The position numbers were made by a program, and so were the translations under genes. From JADGQN01 sp035315185 (lineage in GTDB: Bacteria; Desulfobacterota; Syntrophorhabdia; Syntrophorhabdales; WCHB1-27), in contig DATFYE010000151.1 of assembly GCA_035315185.1 (NCBI GenBank), positions 1 to 64,000 of the forward strand: a stretch of 64,000 bases of DNA, written 5' to 3'. Positions 17,700-25,854 of the stretch are shown here, one piece after another (positions within the stretch are counted from its first letter, which is position 1; the number at the start of each line of letters is the position of its first letter). The notes beneath the pieces were generated by a model. The model worked only from the letters and a program-made list of their open reading frames with translations, did not search any database and was not told where the DNA came from.

Positions 17700-18280
17700 T
17701 AAGGTCTGATTACGTTGGTTGCGGCGATTAGTGAAGAGACTATGTCATACATGTTCGTGATCTTGCCTGCAACAAGCTTTTCCTTCAACGTAAAGAAGTC
17801 GAGACAGGTTCCGCACGAGAGGATTTCGACGCCGAGGGTCTCCAGTTCGCCGAGCACGTTGAACAGGTCAGATCCCTCTGCGGCGAGCTTCACTCCCGCA
17901 TTTATGAATATGAGTCTCCAGGGGCGCGGCTCGATCTCTTTAAGCGTATAGAGAAAAGACTTCATAAGTACGGCACCGAGTAAGTCGTCCCCCCGGCCGA
18001 CGGTTGCGCCATCAACGAGCACTACAACCCTCTTGCCCTTTTGGACCGAAATAATTTCCGTCCCTGCTATCTTCGTAGCGCGGAGCAGGGCCGTATCAGC
18101 CTCCTCTTTTTCGACACTCACGCAGTATCCCTGAGACTCGAGATACCGCGTTACGTTCTCCCTGGGAGCGCCATTATCCACGGCGACGTTCAGCTCGTCG
18201 ACTCTTCTCGATTCGAGCAGTTTTTTCGTCTCGATTACGGGCAGGGGGCATCCCATACCCTTTAGATCGATATGATCCAT
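17699..18280 (-). CDS. yedF: Sulfurtransferase-like selenium metabolism protein YedF
   Basis: 193 residues in two parts. A TusA-like domain (1-72) has the catalytic motif GMGCPLPVIETKKLL (Cys11). A DsrE-like domain (about 95-190) has ILSCGTCLDFF (Cys near 156). This TusA-DsrE fusion is the YedF family, whose members are linked to selenium metabolism and sulfur relay. It is the first gene of the yedF-csd-DUF3343 unit. Confidence 0.88.
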   Translation of the reverse strand: MDHIDLKGMGCPLPVIETKKLLESRRVDELNVAVDNGAPRENVTRYLESQGYCVSVEKEEADTALLRATKIAGTEIISVQKGKRVVVLVDGATVGRGDDLLGAVLMKSFLYTLKEIEPRPWRLIFINAGVKLAAEGSDLFNVLGELETLGVEILSCGTCLDFFTLKEKLVAGKITNMYDIVSSLIAATNVIRP

Positions 18281-18344
18281 GAGTTTATATTAGTGATTAG
18301 TCGCGTTGCATGCAAATGAATTATCCGAATAAATGAGGAGAGAG

Positions 18345-19082
18345 TTATAGAATTGGCGACTCTACGATCTCGATAGTGAACTCTTTGGCCCTGTCAAGAC
18401 CTTCGTCAAAGAAGACGACGGAAAACGGCACCTGTTTCCCGCTTCCTACCTGAAAGTTCTTCTCACCCGACAGCTTGAAGTCGTTAATCGTCTTCTCGAT
18501 ATCCATCTTCTGCATGGCTCCAACTTTATCCTTGCTGAAGGAAAGGCCGGAAACGACATCTTTTTCCGCGAGCACCGTTCCATCTTTGTCAAACAACTTC
18601 GCCCGGAGTATTAAGAATTTTCGAGGTTTGGTGGAGCCGTTGAGCACTGTTCCCGAGATGAAAAAGACCCTGCCTTCTTTTGTGACGATCTCCTGTCCCT
18701 CCAAATTTTTTATGGAGAGTCGTTTGTCACTCGCTCCCATCGGGATACCGAAGAGATCGGTAAAGTTCATCCAGCAGTAGTAGAAGCCGCCACTCGCGGC
18801 AGCCAGCAGAACGAGCGCGATCACGAGGACGATAAGGCCCTTTCGGCTCCTCGGTATCACCTCTTCAGGCGCCTGGTGCTCGGGCACGGTAAAAGGCATC
18901 GTTGTTCCGCTCTCTGGAGGCTCTGCCTCTGGAGGTTGCTCCGCCTTCGCGGGGTGAATCTCCTCTTTCGTCAGCATGAAGATGTTGGAACACTTAGAGC
19001 ACTTCAGCTTTTGATAAGGCGACTTTATGGCAGCGTCCGGGAGGTTAAATTTACGCCCGCAGGCAGGGCACGCAACAATCAT
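18345..19082 (-). CDS. Zinc-ribbon (MJ0042) / DUF3426 membrane protein
   Basis: 245 residues from the ATG at 19082, preceded by AGAGGA; an in-frame upstream start would add ten residues. The N-terminal zinc ribbon CPAC...CSKC (3-31) has the MJ0042 pattern. A linker and one membrane segment (about 84-105, GLIVLVIALVLLAAASGGFYY) precede an extracytoplasmic DUF3426 domain (about 125-245). The function of the family is unknown. It lies directly downstream of the etfA terminator and 64 bp before yedF. Confidence 0.8.
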   Translation of the reverse strand: MIVACPACGRKFNLPDAAIKSPYQKLKCSKCSNIFMLTKEEIHPAKAEQPPEAEPPESGTTMPFTVPEHQAPEEVIPRSRKGLIVLVIALVLLAAASGGFYYCWMNFTDLFGIPMGASDKRLSIKNLEGQEIVTKEGRVFFISGTVLNGSTKPRKFLILRAKLFDKDGTVLAEKDVVSGLSFSKDKVGAMQKMDIEKTINDFKLSGEKNFQVGSGKQVPFSVVFFDEGLDRAKEFTIEIVESPIL

Positions 19083-19096
19083 GCAAATCCTCTGGG

Positions 19097-19123
19097 AAAA
19101 GAGGGCCCCCACGGGAGGGGCCC
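19097..19123 (-). terminator. Intrinsic terminator of the thiolase-Etf operon
   Basis: On the minus strand, a GC-rich stem GGGGCCC/GGGCCCC with a 7-nt loop is followed by TCTTTT, starting 8 bp after the etfA stop. Structure and T-run are both good. Confidence 0.75.
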
Positions 19124-19130
19124 CGCAATC

Positions 19131-20132
19131 TCACTTATTCAATTTCTGTTTAAACTGTTCGATCAGCTTCGGCACGACCTGTTTGTAGTCGCCCACGACG
19201 CCAAACGACGCGATTTTGAAAATGGGTGCTTCGGCATCTTTATTGATGGCCACGATGCAGTCTGACGTTCTCATCCCGGCCAGATGCTGAATCGCGCCGG
19301 AGATACCGCAGGCTATATAGATCTTAGGCTTGACCGTCTTTCCCGTCTGTCCCACCTGATGTTCATAGGGGATCCAGCCTGAATCCACAGCAGCGCGTGA
19401 TGCGCCCATTGCCCCACCGAGCGCGTCGGCCAGTGCTTTTACCACGCTGAAACCTTCGCTACCTCCAACCCCACGCCCACCTGACACGATGATGTCAGCC
19501 TCAATCAGGTTGACAGCGGTTTCCGACTGGGCGAACTGCAGCACCTTGGTGCGGATATCGTCTTCTGCTATCGAGAAAGACTCCTTAATTACCTCGGCAT
19601 TCTTCGCAGCGTCCAGCTGGGGCATCGGGAAAACCTTTGGTCTCACGGTCGCCATCTGCGGTTTTGATCTGGTATTCATGTAGGTGGCCAGGAAGTTGCC
19701 GCCGAACGCCGCCCTGGTAAGTTTCATCGCCTTGCTGCCAGCGTCAATCTGCAGGTTGATGGCGTCAGAGCCCATGCCCACTTCAAGCTGAGCAGCCAAC
19801 GCTGCGGAGAGGTCCTGGCCCTGCGTGGTTGAACGGCAAAGCAGTATGTCAGGCTTAAATTTATTAACCAGTGACGCTGCGGCTTTTGCAAACGCATCCG
19901 GCCTGAACGTCTTAAAGGAGGCCCCTTCTACGGCGTAAACAGCGGCAGCGCCGTAGTGGCCTGCATTTTTCGCTATCTCCTCGGTGTTCTCCCCGATCAC
20001 TAAGGCGCAAACCTTTGATCCCAGCGTATCGGCGAGCATCTTTCCTGCTCCGAGGAGCTCATACGACATCGGGGTTGTCGCTCCGTCTTTATGTTCTATA
20101 TATACCCATACATCTTTGTATTCGTCAGCCAT
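19131..20132 (-). CDS. etfA: Electron transfer flavoprotein alpha subunit
   Basis: 333 residues from the ATG at 20132, chosen because AAGGAGG lies eight bases before it; a second ATG two codons upstream abuts that site. The N-terminal domain resembles the adenine-nucleotide alpha-hydrolase fold. The C-terminal FAD-binding region carries VSGGRGVGGSEGF, HQVGQTGKTVKPKIYIACGISG and VAINKDAEAPIF. With EtfB it passes electrons from acyl-CoA dehydrogenases to the quinone pool or to bifurcating partners. Last gene of the operon. Confidence 0.96.
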   Translation of the reverse strand: MADEYKDVWVYIEHKDGATTPMSYELLGAGKMLADTLGSKVCALVIGENTEEIAKNAGHYGAAAVYAVEGASFKTFRPDAFAKAAASLVNKFKPDILLCRSTTQGQDLSAALAAQLEVGMGSDAINLQIDAGSKAMKLTRAAFGGNFLATYMNTRSKPQMATVRPKVFPMPQLDAAKNAEVIKESFSIAEDDIRTKVLQFAQSETAVNLIEADIIVSGGRGVGGSEGFSVVKALADALGGAMGASRAAVDSGWIPYEHQVGQTGKTVKPKIYIACGISGAIQHLAGMRTSDCIVAINKDAEAPIFKIASFGVVGDYKQVVPKLIEQFKQKLNK

Positions 20133-20145
20133 GGTCATCCCCTCC

Positions 20146-20943
20146 TTATTTTATTACTTTCAGGTCCAAGAGTTTGTCGACAAGAGCGTTCGTGACCTCG
20201 TCTAGCTCTCCCTTGAGCATCTCTCCTGCCGATCTGGGAGGGGGCGTCGTCAGCTCAACCACTTTGCCGTGGGAACCTTCCACGCCGACCTTGTCCTTTG
20301 CCGCTCCGATGGCATCACAATTCAACGCCGGGATCTGCACCTTTGCTGCCTTTCTGATTCCCATAAGGTTAGGGAGTCTCGGCTCATTGATGCCTTTGAG
20401 TACCGATACGACAGCCGGAAGCTTTCCTTCAACCACCTCATTGCCGCCCTCGATGCCGCGCTGCACTTTTATCTTCTTATTCGCGGCGTCGATCTCCTCT
20501 ATCTTCCCGACAAACGTCAACTGACTGAACCCAAGCCTGGTGGCGAGTTCACCGCTAACAATACCCGTGTTTCCATCCGTTGCCTGCTTTCCGCAAAGAA
20601 CGAGGTCCACACCGCCCAGCTTCTCGATGGCCTTAGCAAGCACGTACGAGGTCGCAAGCGTGTCCGAACCCGCTATGGCGGGGTCATTGACATGGCAGAC
20701 TTGATCCACGCCCAGTGCCAGGGCGTTCCGCAGCACGTCGACGGCCTTGTCGGGACCCATGGTGAGTGCCACAATTTCTGCGTTGTACTTCTCTTTTGTG
20801 AGGAGTGCTTCCTCCAGCGCAAACTCGTCAAAGGGATTCGTAATTGAATCCATTCCCTCTCTCTTGAGCGTGCCCTTGGGGAGGTCCCACTTAACCTCAG
20901 CTTCCGTATCGGGAACCTGTTTTATGCACACTACGATCTTCAC
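20146..20943 (-). CDS. etfB: Electron transfer flavoprotein beta subunit
   Basis: 265 residues. MKIVVCIKQVPDTEAEV at the start, CGKQATDGNTGIVSGELATRLG in the middle and the LKGINEPRLPNLMGIRKA stretch are standard EtfB features. It partners EtfA, whose gene begins 13 bp further on. No acyl-CoA dehydrogenase or ETF:quinone oxidoreductase gene is in the window. Confidence 0.96.
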   Translation of the reverse strand: MKIVVCIKQVPDTEAEVKWDLPKGTLKREGMDSITNPFDEFALEEALLTKEKYNAEIVALTMGPDKAVDVLRNALALGVDQVCHVNDPAIAGSDTLATSYVLAKAIEKLGGVDLVLCGKQATDGNTGIVSGELATRLGFSQLTFVGKIEEIDAANKKIKVQRGIEGGNEVVEGKLPAVVSVLKGINEPRLPNLMGIRKAAKVQIPALNCDAIGAAKDKVGVEGSHGKVVELTTPPPRSAGEMLKGELDEVTNALVDKLLDLKVIK

Positions 20944-20964
20944 AGTGCCCTCCTTAATAATTTG

Positions 20965-21747
20965 TTATTCACCCTGAAAGGTTGGTGTCCTCTTTTCAAC
21001 GAAGGCTGTCATGCCTTCTTTCTGGTCCTGCGTTCCGAAACAGAGCCCAAACGTATTTGCTTCCAATTCGAGACCCGAATCAATGTTAAGGGAGAGGCTC
21101 TTGTTTACAAGATACTTGGCAAGCCCGATACCCACTGGTCCGGCTGCGAGAAACTTTGCCGCAAGCTCGCGTGCCTCGGCCATGAGTTGGTCAGGGGCCG
21201 TCACCTTGTTCAGGAGTCCCATCTTGAAACCTTCCTGCGCGGTGATGACCTTTCCGCTAAGTACCAGTTCTTTTGCCTTTGCCGCACCTATGAGCCGCGC
21301 CGTTCTCTGGGTTCCGCCGAAACCGGGAAAGACCCCCAGGGTCACTTCGGGAAAGCCGAGCCGCGCTTTTTCAGAAGCATAGATAATATCACAGGCGAGT
21401 GCGACTTCAAAGCCCCCGCCCAGGGCGTATCCATTCACTGCGGCTATCACGGGCTTTCTCATGTTCTCGAGTATGCCCAAAGCGGCATGCCCTTTGTGGG
21501 AGAAGGCGCTAGCCTGGACAGGCGTCATATCCTTCATCTCCTGTATGTCTGCACCTGCCACAAAGGCCTTTTCTCCTGCGCCGGTAACGATGACTACTCT
21601 AATCTCTTTTGCCAGGGCCACCTCGCTGCCCACCTGTTTCAGCTCATCAAGCGTCGCTGAGTTGAGGGCATTCAAGGCCTTCGGCCTGTTAAACTTTATG
21701 ATAGCGATGGGTCCTTCCAATTCGAGAATAATGTTCTCGTAGGGCAT
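20965..21747 (-). CDS. Enoyl-CoA hydratase (crotonase family)
   Basis: 260 residues, the usual short crotonase length. AFVAGADIQEMKDM and NGYALGGGFEVALACD supply the oxyanion hole; EKARLGFPEVTLGVFPGFGGTQ contains the catalytic glutamate region. It would hydrate short-chain enoyl-CoA such as crotonyl-CoA. It lies 3 bp after the thiolase gene and 21 bp before etfB, so it is part of one fatty-acid or aromatic-ring-product beta-oxidation operon. Confidence 0.94.
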   Translation of the reverse strand: MPYENIILELEGPIAIIKFNRPKALNALNSATLDELKQVGSEVALAKEIRVVIVTGAGEKAFVAGADIQEMKDMTPVQASAFSHKGHAALGILENMRKPVIAAVNGYALGGGFEVALACDIIYASEKARLGFPEVTLGVFPGFGGTQRTARLIGAAKAKELVLSGKVITAQEGFKMGLLNKVTAPDQLMAEARELAAKFLAAGPVGIGLAKYLVNKSLSLNIDSGLELEANTFGLCFGTQDQKEGMTAFVEKRTPTFQGE

Positions 21748-21750
21748 GGA

Positions 21751-23034
21751 TTATGCCTCCCTCTCTACGATCATGGCCATACCCTGTCCGCCACCGATGC
21801 ACATCGTAGCTAGGCCATACTTGAGTCCGAGCCGCTTCATCTGATAGCAGAGAGTCGTGACGAGCCGGGCGCCCGTGCACCCGATGGGATGACCAATCGA
21901 GATACCGCCACCGTGCATGTTCGTCTTTGCCATGTCGAGATTCAGTTCCCTGATGTTGGAAATGGCCTGGGACGCAAATGCCTCATTCAACTCTATCATA
22001 TCTATTTTGTCGAGCGTGAGGTTGCCATATTTCAGAGCCTTTTTGACTGCCGGAATCGGTCCAAGGCCCATGTACGCGGGGTCAACACCGCCAGCTGCAT
22101 AGGAAACTATCCTGGCCATCGGTTTAAGGCCCAGTTCCTTCGCCTTATCCCTCGACATCACAACAACCGCTGCCGCAGCGTCATTAATGCCTGAAGCGTT
22201 GCCGGCAGTAACGGTCCCATCTTTCTTGAAGGCGGTGCCGAGCTTAGCCATCTTTTCAGGGGAGGTATCCATCGGCCTTTCGTCGATCTCAAACACAACA
22301 GGGTCACCTTTCTTCTGAGGGATCACAACCGGTACGATCTCTTCCTTGAGGATGCCGTCTTTTATAGCCTGTCTCGCTCTTCTGTGGCTCTCGGCGCCGA
22401 ACTTATCCTGCTCTTCCCGTGAAATGCCAAACTTAACGGCGATATTCTCTGCGGTCAGCCCCATGTGGTAACCGTAGAAAATTTCCCACACACCGTCCAG
22501 GACCATGAGATCGACAAGCTCGGTGTTGAACATGCGTGCGCCCCAGCGCGCTGCCGGTAGAGAAAAGGGTGCAAGACTCATGTTCTCCATGCCGCCCGCA
22601 ACAATGATCTCTGCGTCGCCTGCCTTGATCGCCTGGGCCGCATTCACGATGGAACGCAGTCCCGATGCGCACACCTTGTTCACGGTATATGCGTTGGTTT
22701 CTTTGGGGACACCGCCGAAGATGGACGCCTGCCTTGCTGAGTTCTGGCCCAGTCCAGCCGTCAGGACGTTGCCCATAATCACCTCATCGATCACCACTTC
22801 CTTGAGCGAGCTGTCGTAATCGTAATACTTTGCTTCGAGGTCTGTGTCCAGCTTTCCGTTGAAGATGGCTGGCGCAAACTCTCTATCTTTTGTTTTGGAT
22901 GGTCTTAAGCCCGCCCTCTTGAGGGCTTCCTTAATAACAAGACCGCCCAGCTTCGCTACGGGTACATCTTTGAGGCTTTGTCCAAAAGTGCCTACTGCTG
23001 TCCTCGCGGCTGAAACTATCACTACCTCTCTCAT
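21751..23034 (-). CDS. Acetyl-CoA C-acetyltransferase (thiolase)
   Basis: 427 residues, about 33 longer than standard thiolases. All catalytic residues are present: Cys122 in NKVCASGLRS, His in GGISIGHPIGCTGARL (about 383) and Cys in MCIGGGQGMA (about 413). The extra length is an insert at about residues 45-78 (TKDREFAPAIFNGKL...) ahead of the catalytic cysteine. It would cleave acetoacetyl-CoA or related 3-ketoacyl-CoAs. First gene of the thiolase-crotonase-EtfBA operon; there is no 3-hydroxyacyl-CoA dehydrogenase gene alongside. Confidence 0.93.
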   Translation of the reverse strand: MREVVIVSAARTAVGTFGQSLKDVPVAKLGGLVIKEALKRAGLRPSKTKDREFAPAIFNGKLDTDLEAKYYDYDSSLKEVVIDEVIMGNVLTAGLGQNSARQASIFGGVPKETNAYTVNKVCASGLRSIVNAAQAIKAGDAEIIVAGGMENMSLAPFSLPAARWGARMFNTELVDLMVLDGVWEIFYGYHMGLTAENIAVKFGISREEQDKFGAESHRRARQAIKDGILKEEIVPVVIPQKKGDPVVFEIDERPMDTSPEKMAKLGTAFKKDGTVTAGNASGINDAAAAVVVMSRDKAKELGLKPMARIVSYAAGGVDPAYMGLGPIPAVKKALKYGNLTLDKIDMIELNEAFASQAISNIRELNLDMAKTNMHGGGISIGHPIGCTGARLVTTLCYQMKRLGLKYGLATMCIGGGQGMAMIVEREA

Positions 23035-23341
23035 GAGTCGCTCCTTTCCGTTATGAAAAAAATTTCACAAACAACTTTCTATCGTACATTGTATACGTTT
23101 GTCAACCATTTTCCGGCCACCAGGCCACCCGCGCGGATCGTCACTCTCGGCCGTTAGCCTCGGAATTGGCAGGTCGTCTCATTGGTTCAATTGGTTTCGG
23201 TCGTTTCATTGGTTTGCGAACAAGACCTGAAATTCTAGCCGTCGAAGCCAGCGAACAAATAGCCTGATACGACGTGTGCAATTTTGGCCTTAACAAATTA
23301 AACTAATCGAACAATTGCAGTGAAACCGATGACGGCTGCAA
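23035..23341. other. Intergenic region with promoter-like sites and short repeats
   Basis: On the minus strand, TTGACA (23100-23105) with TAGAAA 18 bp downstream (23076-23081) could serve the thiolase operon. It overlaps the imperfect palindrome GTATACAATGTAC, a possible operator. Around 23177-23215 an ATTGGTTT-type motif recurs three times. ATTGCAG and CTGCAAT form a 7-bp inverted repeat next to the arsC-like stop (23314-23342), possibly a terminator. Confidence 0.4.
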
Positions 23342-23830
23342 TCAACCGAACGTCTCTATAACCCAGTCCTTGATATCGTCCCGCAGCTTGCGCAAGGCTT
23401 CTATGGTCTCATCCCCCGGTGAGACAAACCTGGCCGGATCCGCGAAGTGCGTATGAAGCACCTTTGTGCCAGACGGGAAAAAGGGGAAGAATCTGCAACA
23501 TCCCTGGCAGCCCTTACAGTGCAGGTGTTCTCTTGCCCGGTTCAGAAAGGGACACTTCTCCGGCGGGTCGCCACAGACGAGAGCGACACAATCAAACTTC
23601 GTTCCGACAAACTCCTCAACATTCTTCGAGCGCTGGCCTGACATGTCGACGCCGATCTCTGCCATCACTGTTTTGACCGCGGGATGAATCTCCGCGGCCA
23701 TCATGCCGGCGCTATATGCCTCGTATCCTTCGGGGAAAAAGAGTCTCAGGAAAGCTTCTGCCATCTGAGAGCAGGTAGCGTTGCAGCGGCAGTAGAAGAT
23801 TACCTTCTGTTTCTGTTGGGCTGGTTTCAC
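23342..23830 (-). CDS. ArsC / low-molecular-weight phosphatase-fold protein, atypical
   Basis: 162 residues from a GTG at 23830, preceded by GAGGA; the frame continues upstream without a better start. It aligns with thioredoxin-linked ArsC: P-loop region, SAGMMAAEIHPAV, CGDPPEKCPF with two cysteines, and FADPARF near the end. The P-loop reads CRCNATCSQMAEA where the family has CXXXXXR(S/T), so the catalytic Arg is replaced by Cys. An inserted segment holds HCKGCQGCC. It is therefore unlikely to be a normal arsenate reductase or phosphatase and may be a redox or metal-binding derivative. It lies just downstream of the flx-hdr cluster on the same strand. Confidence 0.65.
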   Translation of the reverse strand: MKPAQQKQKVIFYCRCNATCSQMAEAFLRLFFPEGYEAYSAGMMAAEIHPAVKTVMAEIGVDMSGQRSKNVEEFVGTKFDCVALVCGDPPEKCPFLNRAREHLHCKGCQGCCRFFPFFPSGTKVLHTHFADPARFVSPGDETIEALRKLRDDIKDWVIETFG

Positions 23831-23945
23831 TCTATGTCCTCGGGACAAGTGGACGCGATGAAACGATGAAGTGTGCAAGCGGCAATACAAAATCCTTTAT
23901 TCGGTTTTTTCGCATCTTCGCTTCTTCGCTTCCTCGCGTCCACGC

Positions 23946-24800
23946 TTAGATCTCGAACTTGAGCCTTTTTAGTTCTGCGAGCGAAAAGACGGGTCCATCC
24001 TTGCAGATGAAACTGCTGCCAATATTGCAGCGACCGCACAGACCGATCCCGCACTTCATCCTCGCCTCGAGCGTCGTAATCACATCCTCGTCCTTAAACC
24101 CTAGCTGCGCGAGGTTCTGCAGCACGTACTTGATCATGATGGGTGGGCCGCAGGTGATGGCGACCTTGTGGTCCGGCTTGGGCGCTATTTCGTTCAGGAC
24201 CGTGGGGACAAAGCCTTCGCGGATGGGTGGACCGGGAGAGTTAGCGTCAACAGTCAGGATCAGCTCCACATCGTTGCGCTTGCCCCAGTCCTCGAGGTCC
24301 TTCTTGTAGCAAAGGTCGGCGTGGGAACGCGCCCCGTATATGATCGTGATATCCCCGTAATCCTTGCGTGTATCGAGCATGAAGAGGATCAGAGTCCGGA
24401 GCGGTGCGAGTCCTATGCCGCCGCCCACAAAGAGAATGTCCCTTCCTTTCATTTGCCTGTAAGGAAACCAGTTACCGAGTGGGGCGCGGACACCGATCTG
24501 GTCTCCTAGGGAAAGCTCATGAAGAGCCGCGGTTGCCTCACCCGCCTTCATCGCGCTGAACTGGAGATACTCCATACGGGTAGGTGGAGAATTGATGACG
24601 AAGGTCGACTCGCCGACACCGAAGACCGAGAGCTGGCCCACTTGGCCCGGCTCGAAAGAGAAACGCTTCATCTTCTCTTCGTCATTTAAGACGACTCGGA
24701 ACGACTTAATATTGGGCGTCTCGTCAACAGCCCCGATTACCGTCGCCAGATCGGGCAAATAGGGGTTCTTTATGGCTGCTATTAACTGCTCACTGCTCAC
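23946..24800 (-). CDS. flxA: FlxA-like FAD/NAD(P)H-binding oxidoreductase subunit
   Basis: 284 residues. A ferredoxin-NADP-reductase-like FAD domain (about 10-105) is followed by an NAD(P) domain (about 110-230; ILFVGGGIGLAPLR) and a C-terminal [2Fe-2S] motif CGIGLCGRC...C (about 253-268). This matches FlxA and the gamma subunits of sulfhydrogenases and AsrB. In Desulfovibrio FlxABCD oxidises NADH and feeds HdrABC. It overlaps flxB by 11 bp and is the last gene of the seven-gene flx-hdr run. Confidence 0.85.
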   Translation of the reverse strand: MSSEQLIAAIKNPYLPDLATVIGAVDETPNIKSFRVVLNDEEKMKRFSFEPGQVGQLSVFGVGESTFVINSPPTRMEYLQFSAMKAGEATAALHELSLGDQIGVRAPLGNWFPYRQMKGRDILFVGGGIGLAPLRTLILFMLDTRKDYGDITIIYGARSHADLCYKKDLEDWGKRNDVELILTVDANSPGPPIREGFVPTVLNEIAPKPDHKVAITCGPPIMIKYVLQNLAQLGFKDEDVITTLEARMKCGIGLCGRCNIGSSFICKDGPVFSLAELKRLKFEI

Positions 24801-25854
24801 CGCTCACCGTCCCGCTATTTTTTTTAAGCGCTGCCGCTATGGTGCTTATCTCCATGGACACCGGACAGCCGCGGATACAGCGGCCGCAGCCGGAGCAGGC
24901 GATGATGCCGTCGTATTTCTCTCCGTAGTAGACAAACTTGTGACCGATCCTGTTCTTGAGCCTTAAAGCTTTCTGGGCTCTGGGATTGTGTCCACTCGCT
25001 TCCAGCGTAAAATGGTGGAACATGCAGGCATCCCAGCTCCTGATCCGCTCGCCTTTGTCCACGACCTGCTCATCCGTGATGTTAAAACAGTAACAGGTAG
25101 GACAGAGATAGGTGCATGCCCCGCACCCGAGACACCGTTCAGCAGCCTTTTCCCAGAAAACCTGCGAGTGGAACGTTTCAGGGTCGACCGGGGTCGTATC
25201 AGCCTCTCCTGCTTCCTTTATCATGCGCTCGTGGGCGGCTTTTTGAGCTTCCTTTGCCTGTGCCTCGTACGCAGTTCCGTCCTCGAGTATCGGACTTTCC
25301 AGAAGCGCTTCTCCCTTGCTCGTGAGCGCTTCCATCAGGTACCCGTCTTCTAGCTCAGTCATCATGACATCGGAATCGCTCGTCTCTGCGGGTCCGCATC
25401 CCACCCGGGTGCAGAAACAGCCTGTTGACGGCTCGGGACAGGTGAGGGTAACGATCGTTGTCTTGGCCCGCCGAGCGAGGTAGTAAGGGTCAGGCGTTTC
25501 GGTCTTCGAGAAAGCCCGGTCGATTACGGCAATGCCGCGCGCGTCGCATGGCCTGGCACCAAAGATAATGGTGTCCGGCACGGCGATCGTATCGTCGAGC
25601 TCAACGAGCGTTCGGCGCGGATCTTCCGAATCTTTTTTGAACCTGAATGAGAAGAGGGTCTCACTCTGGGGATAGATGGCACTCTTGGGCGAGCTCACCG
25701 CAGGGCGCGAAAGACAGATCACGGAGTCGGGCTCAACCGGTTTGAAGAGTACCGCTTCGTCTTCCAGACAAGGGGCGTAGACGCGGGCCTTGGCGCCCAG
25801 GGCTGCTATGAACTCCTTCTCTTTTTGCTTCTTGAGATACCCGGCCTTCTTCAT
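24790..25854 (-). CDS. flxB: FlxB-like iron-sulfur subunit (AsrA/HydB-type)
   Basis: 354 residues. An N-terminal AsrA-like region with CFCTRVGCGPAETSDSD (about 147-163) precedes two [4Fe-4S] motifs, CLGCGACTYLCPTCYC (about 238-253) and CSGCGRCIRGCP (about 320-331). It would relay electrons between FlxA and the Hdr partners. It overlaps flxC by 4 bp. The last residues (KNSGTVSGEQ) come from a short CTCACTG-type repeat that also encodes the start of flxA. Confidence 0.83.
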   Translation of the reverse strand: MKKAGYLKKQKEKEFIAALGAKARVYAPCLEDEAVLFKPVEPDSVICLSRPAVSSPKSAIYPQSETLFSFRFKKDSEDPRRTLVELDDTIAVPDTIIFGARPCDARGIAVIDRAFSKTETPDPYYLARRAKTTIVTLTCPEPSTGCFCTRVGCGPAETSDSDVMMTELEDGYLMEALTSKGEALLESPILEDGTAYEAQAKEAQKAAHERMIKEAGEADTTPVDPETFHSQVFWEKAAERCLGCGACTYLCPTCYCFNITDEQVVDKGERIRSWDACMFHHFTLEASGHNPRAQKALRLKNRIGHKFVYYGEKYDGIIACSGCGRCIRGCPVSMEISTIAAALKKNSGTVSGEQ

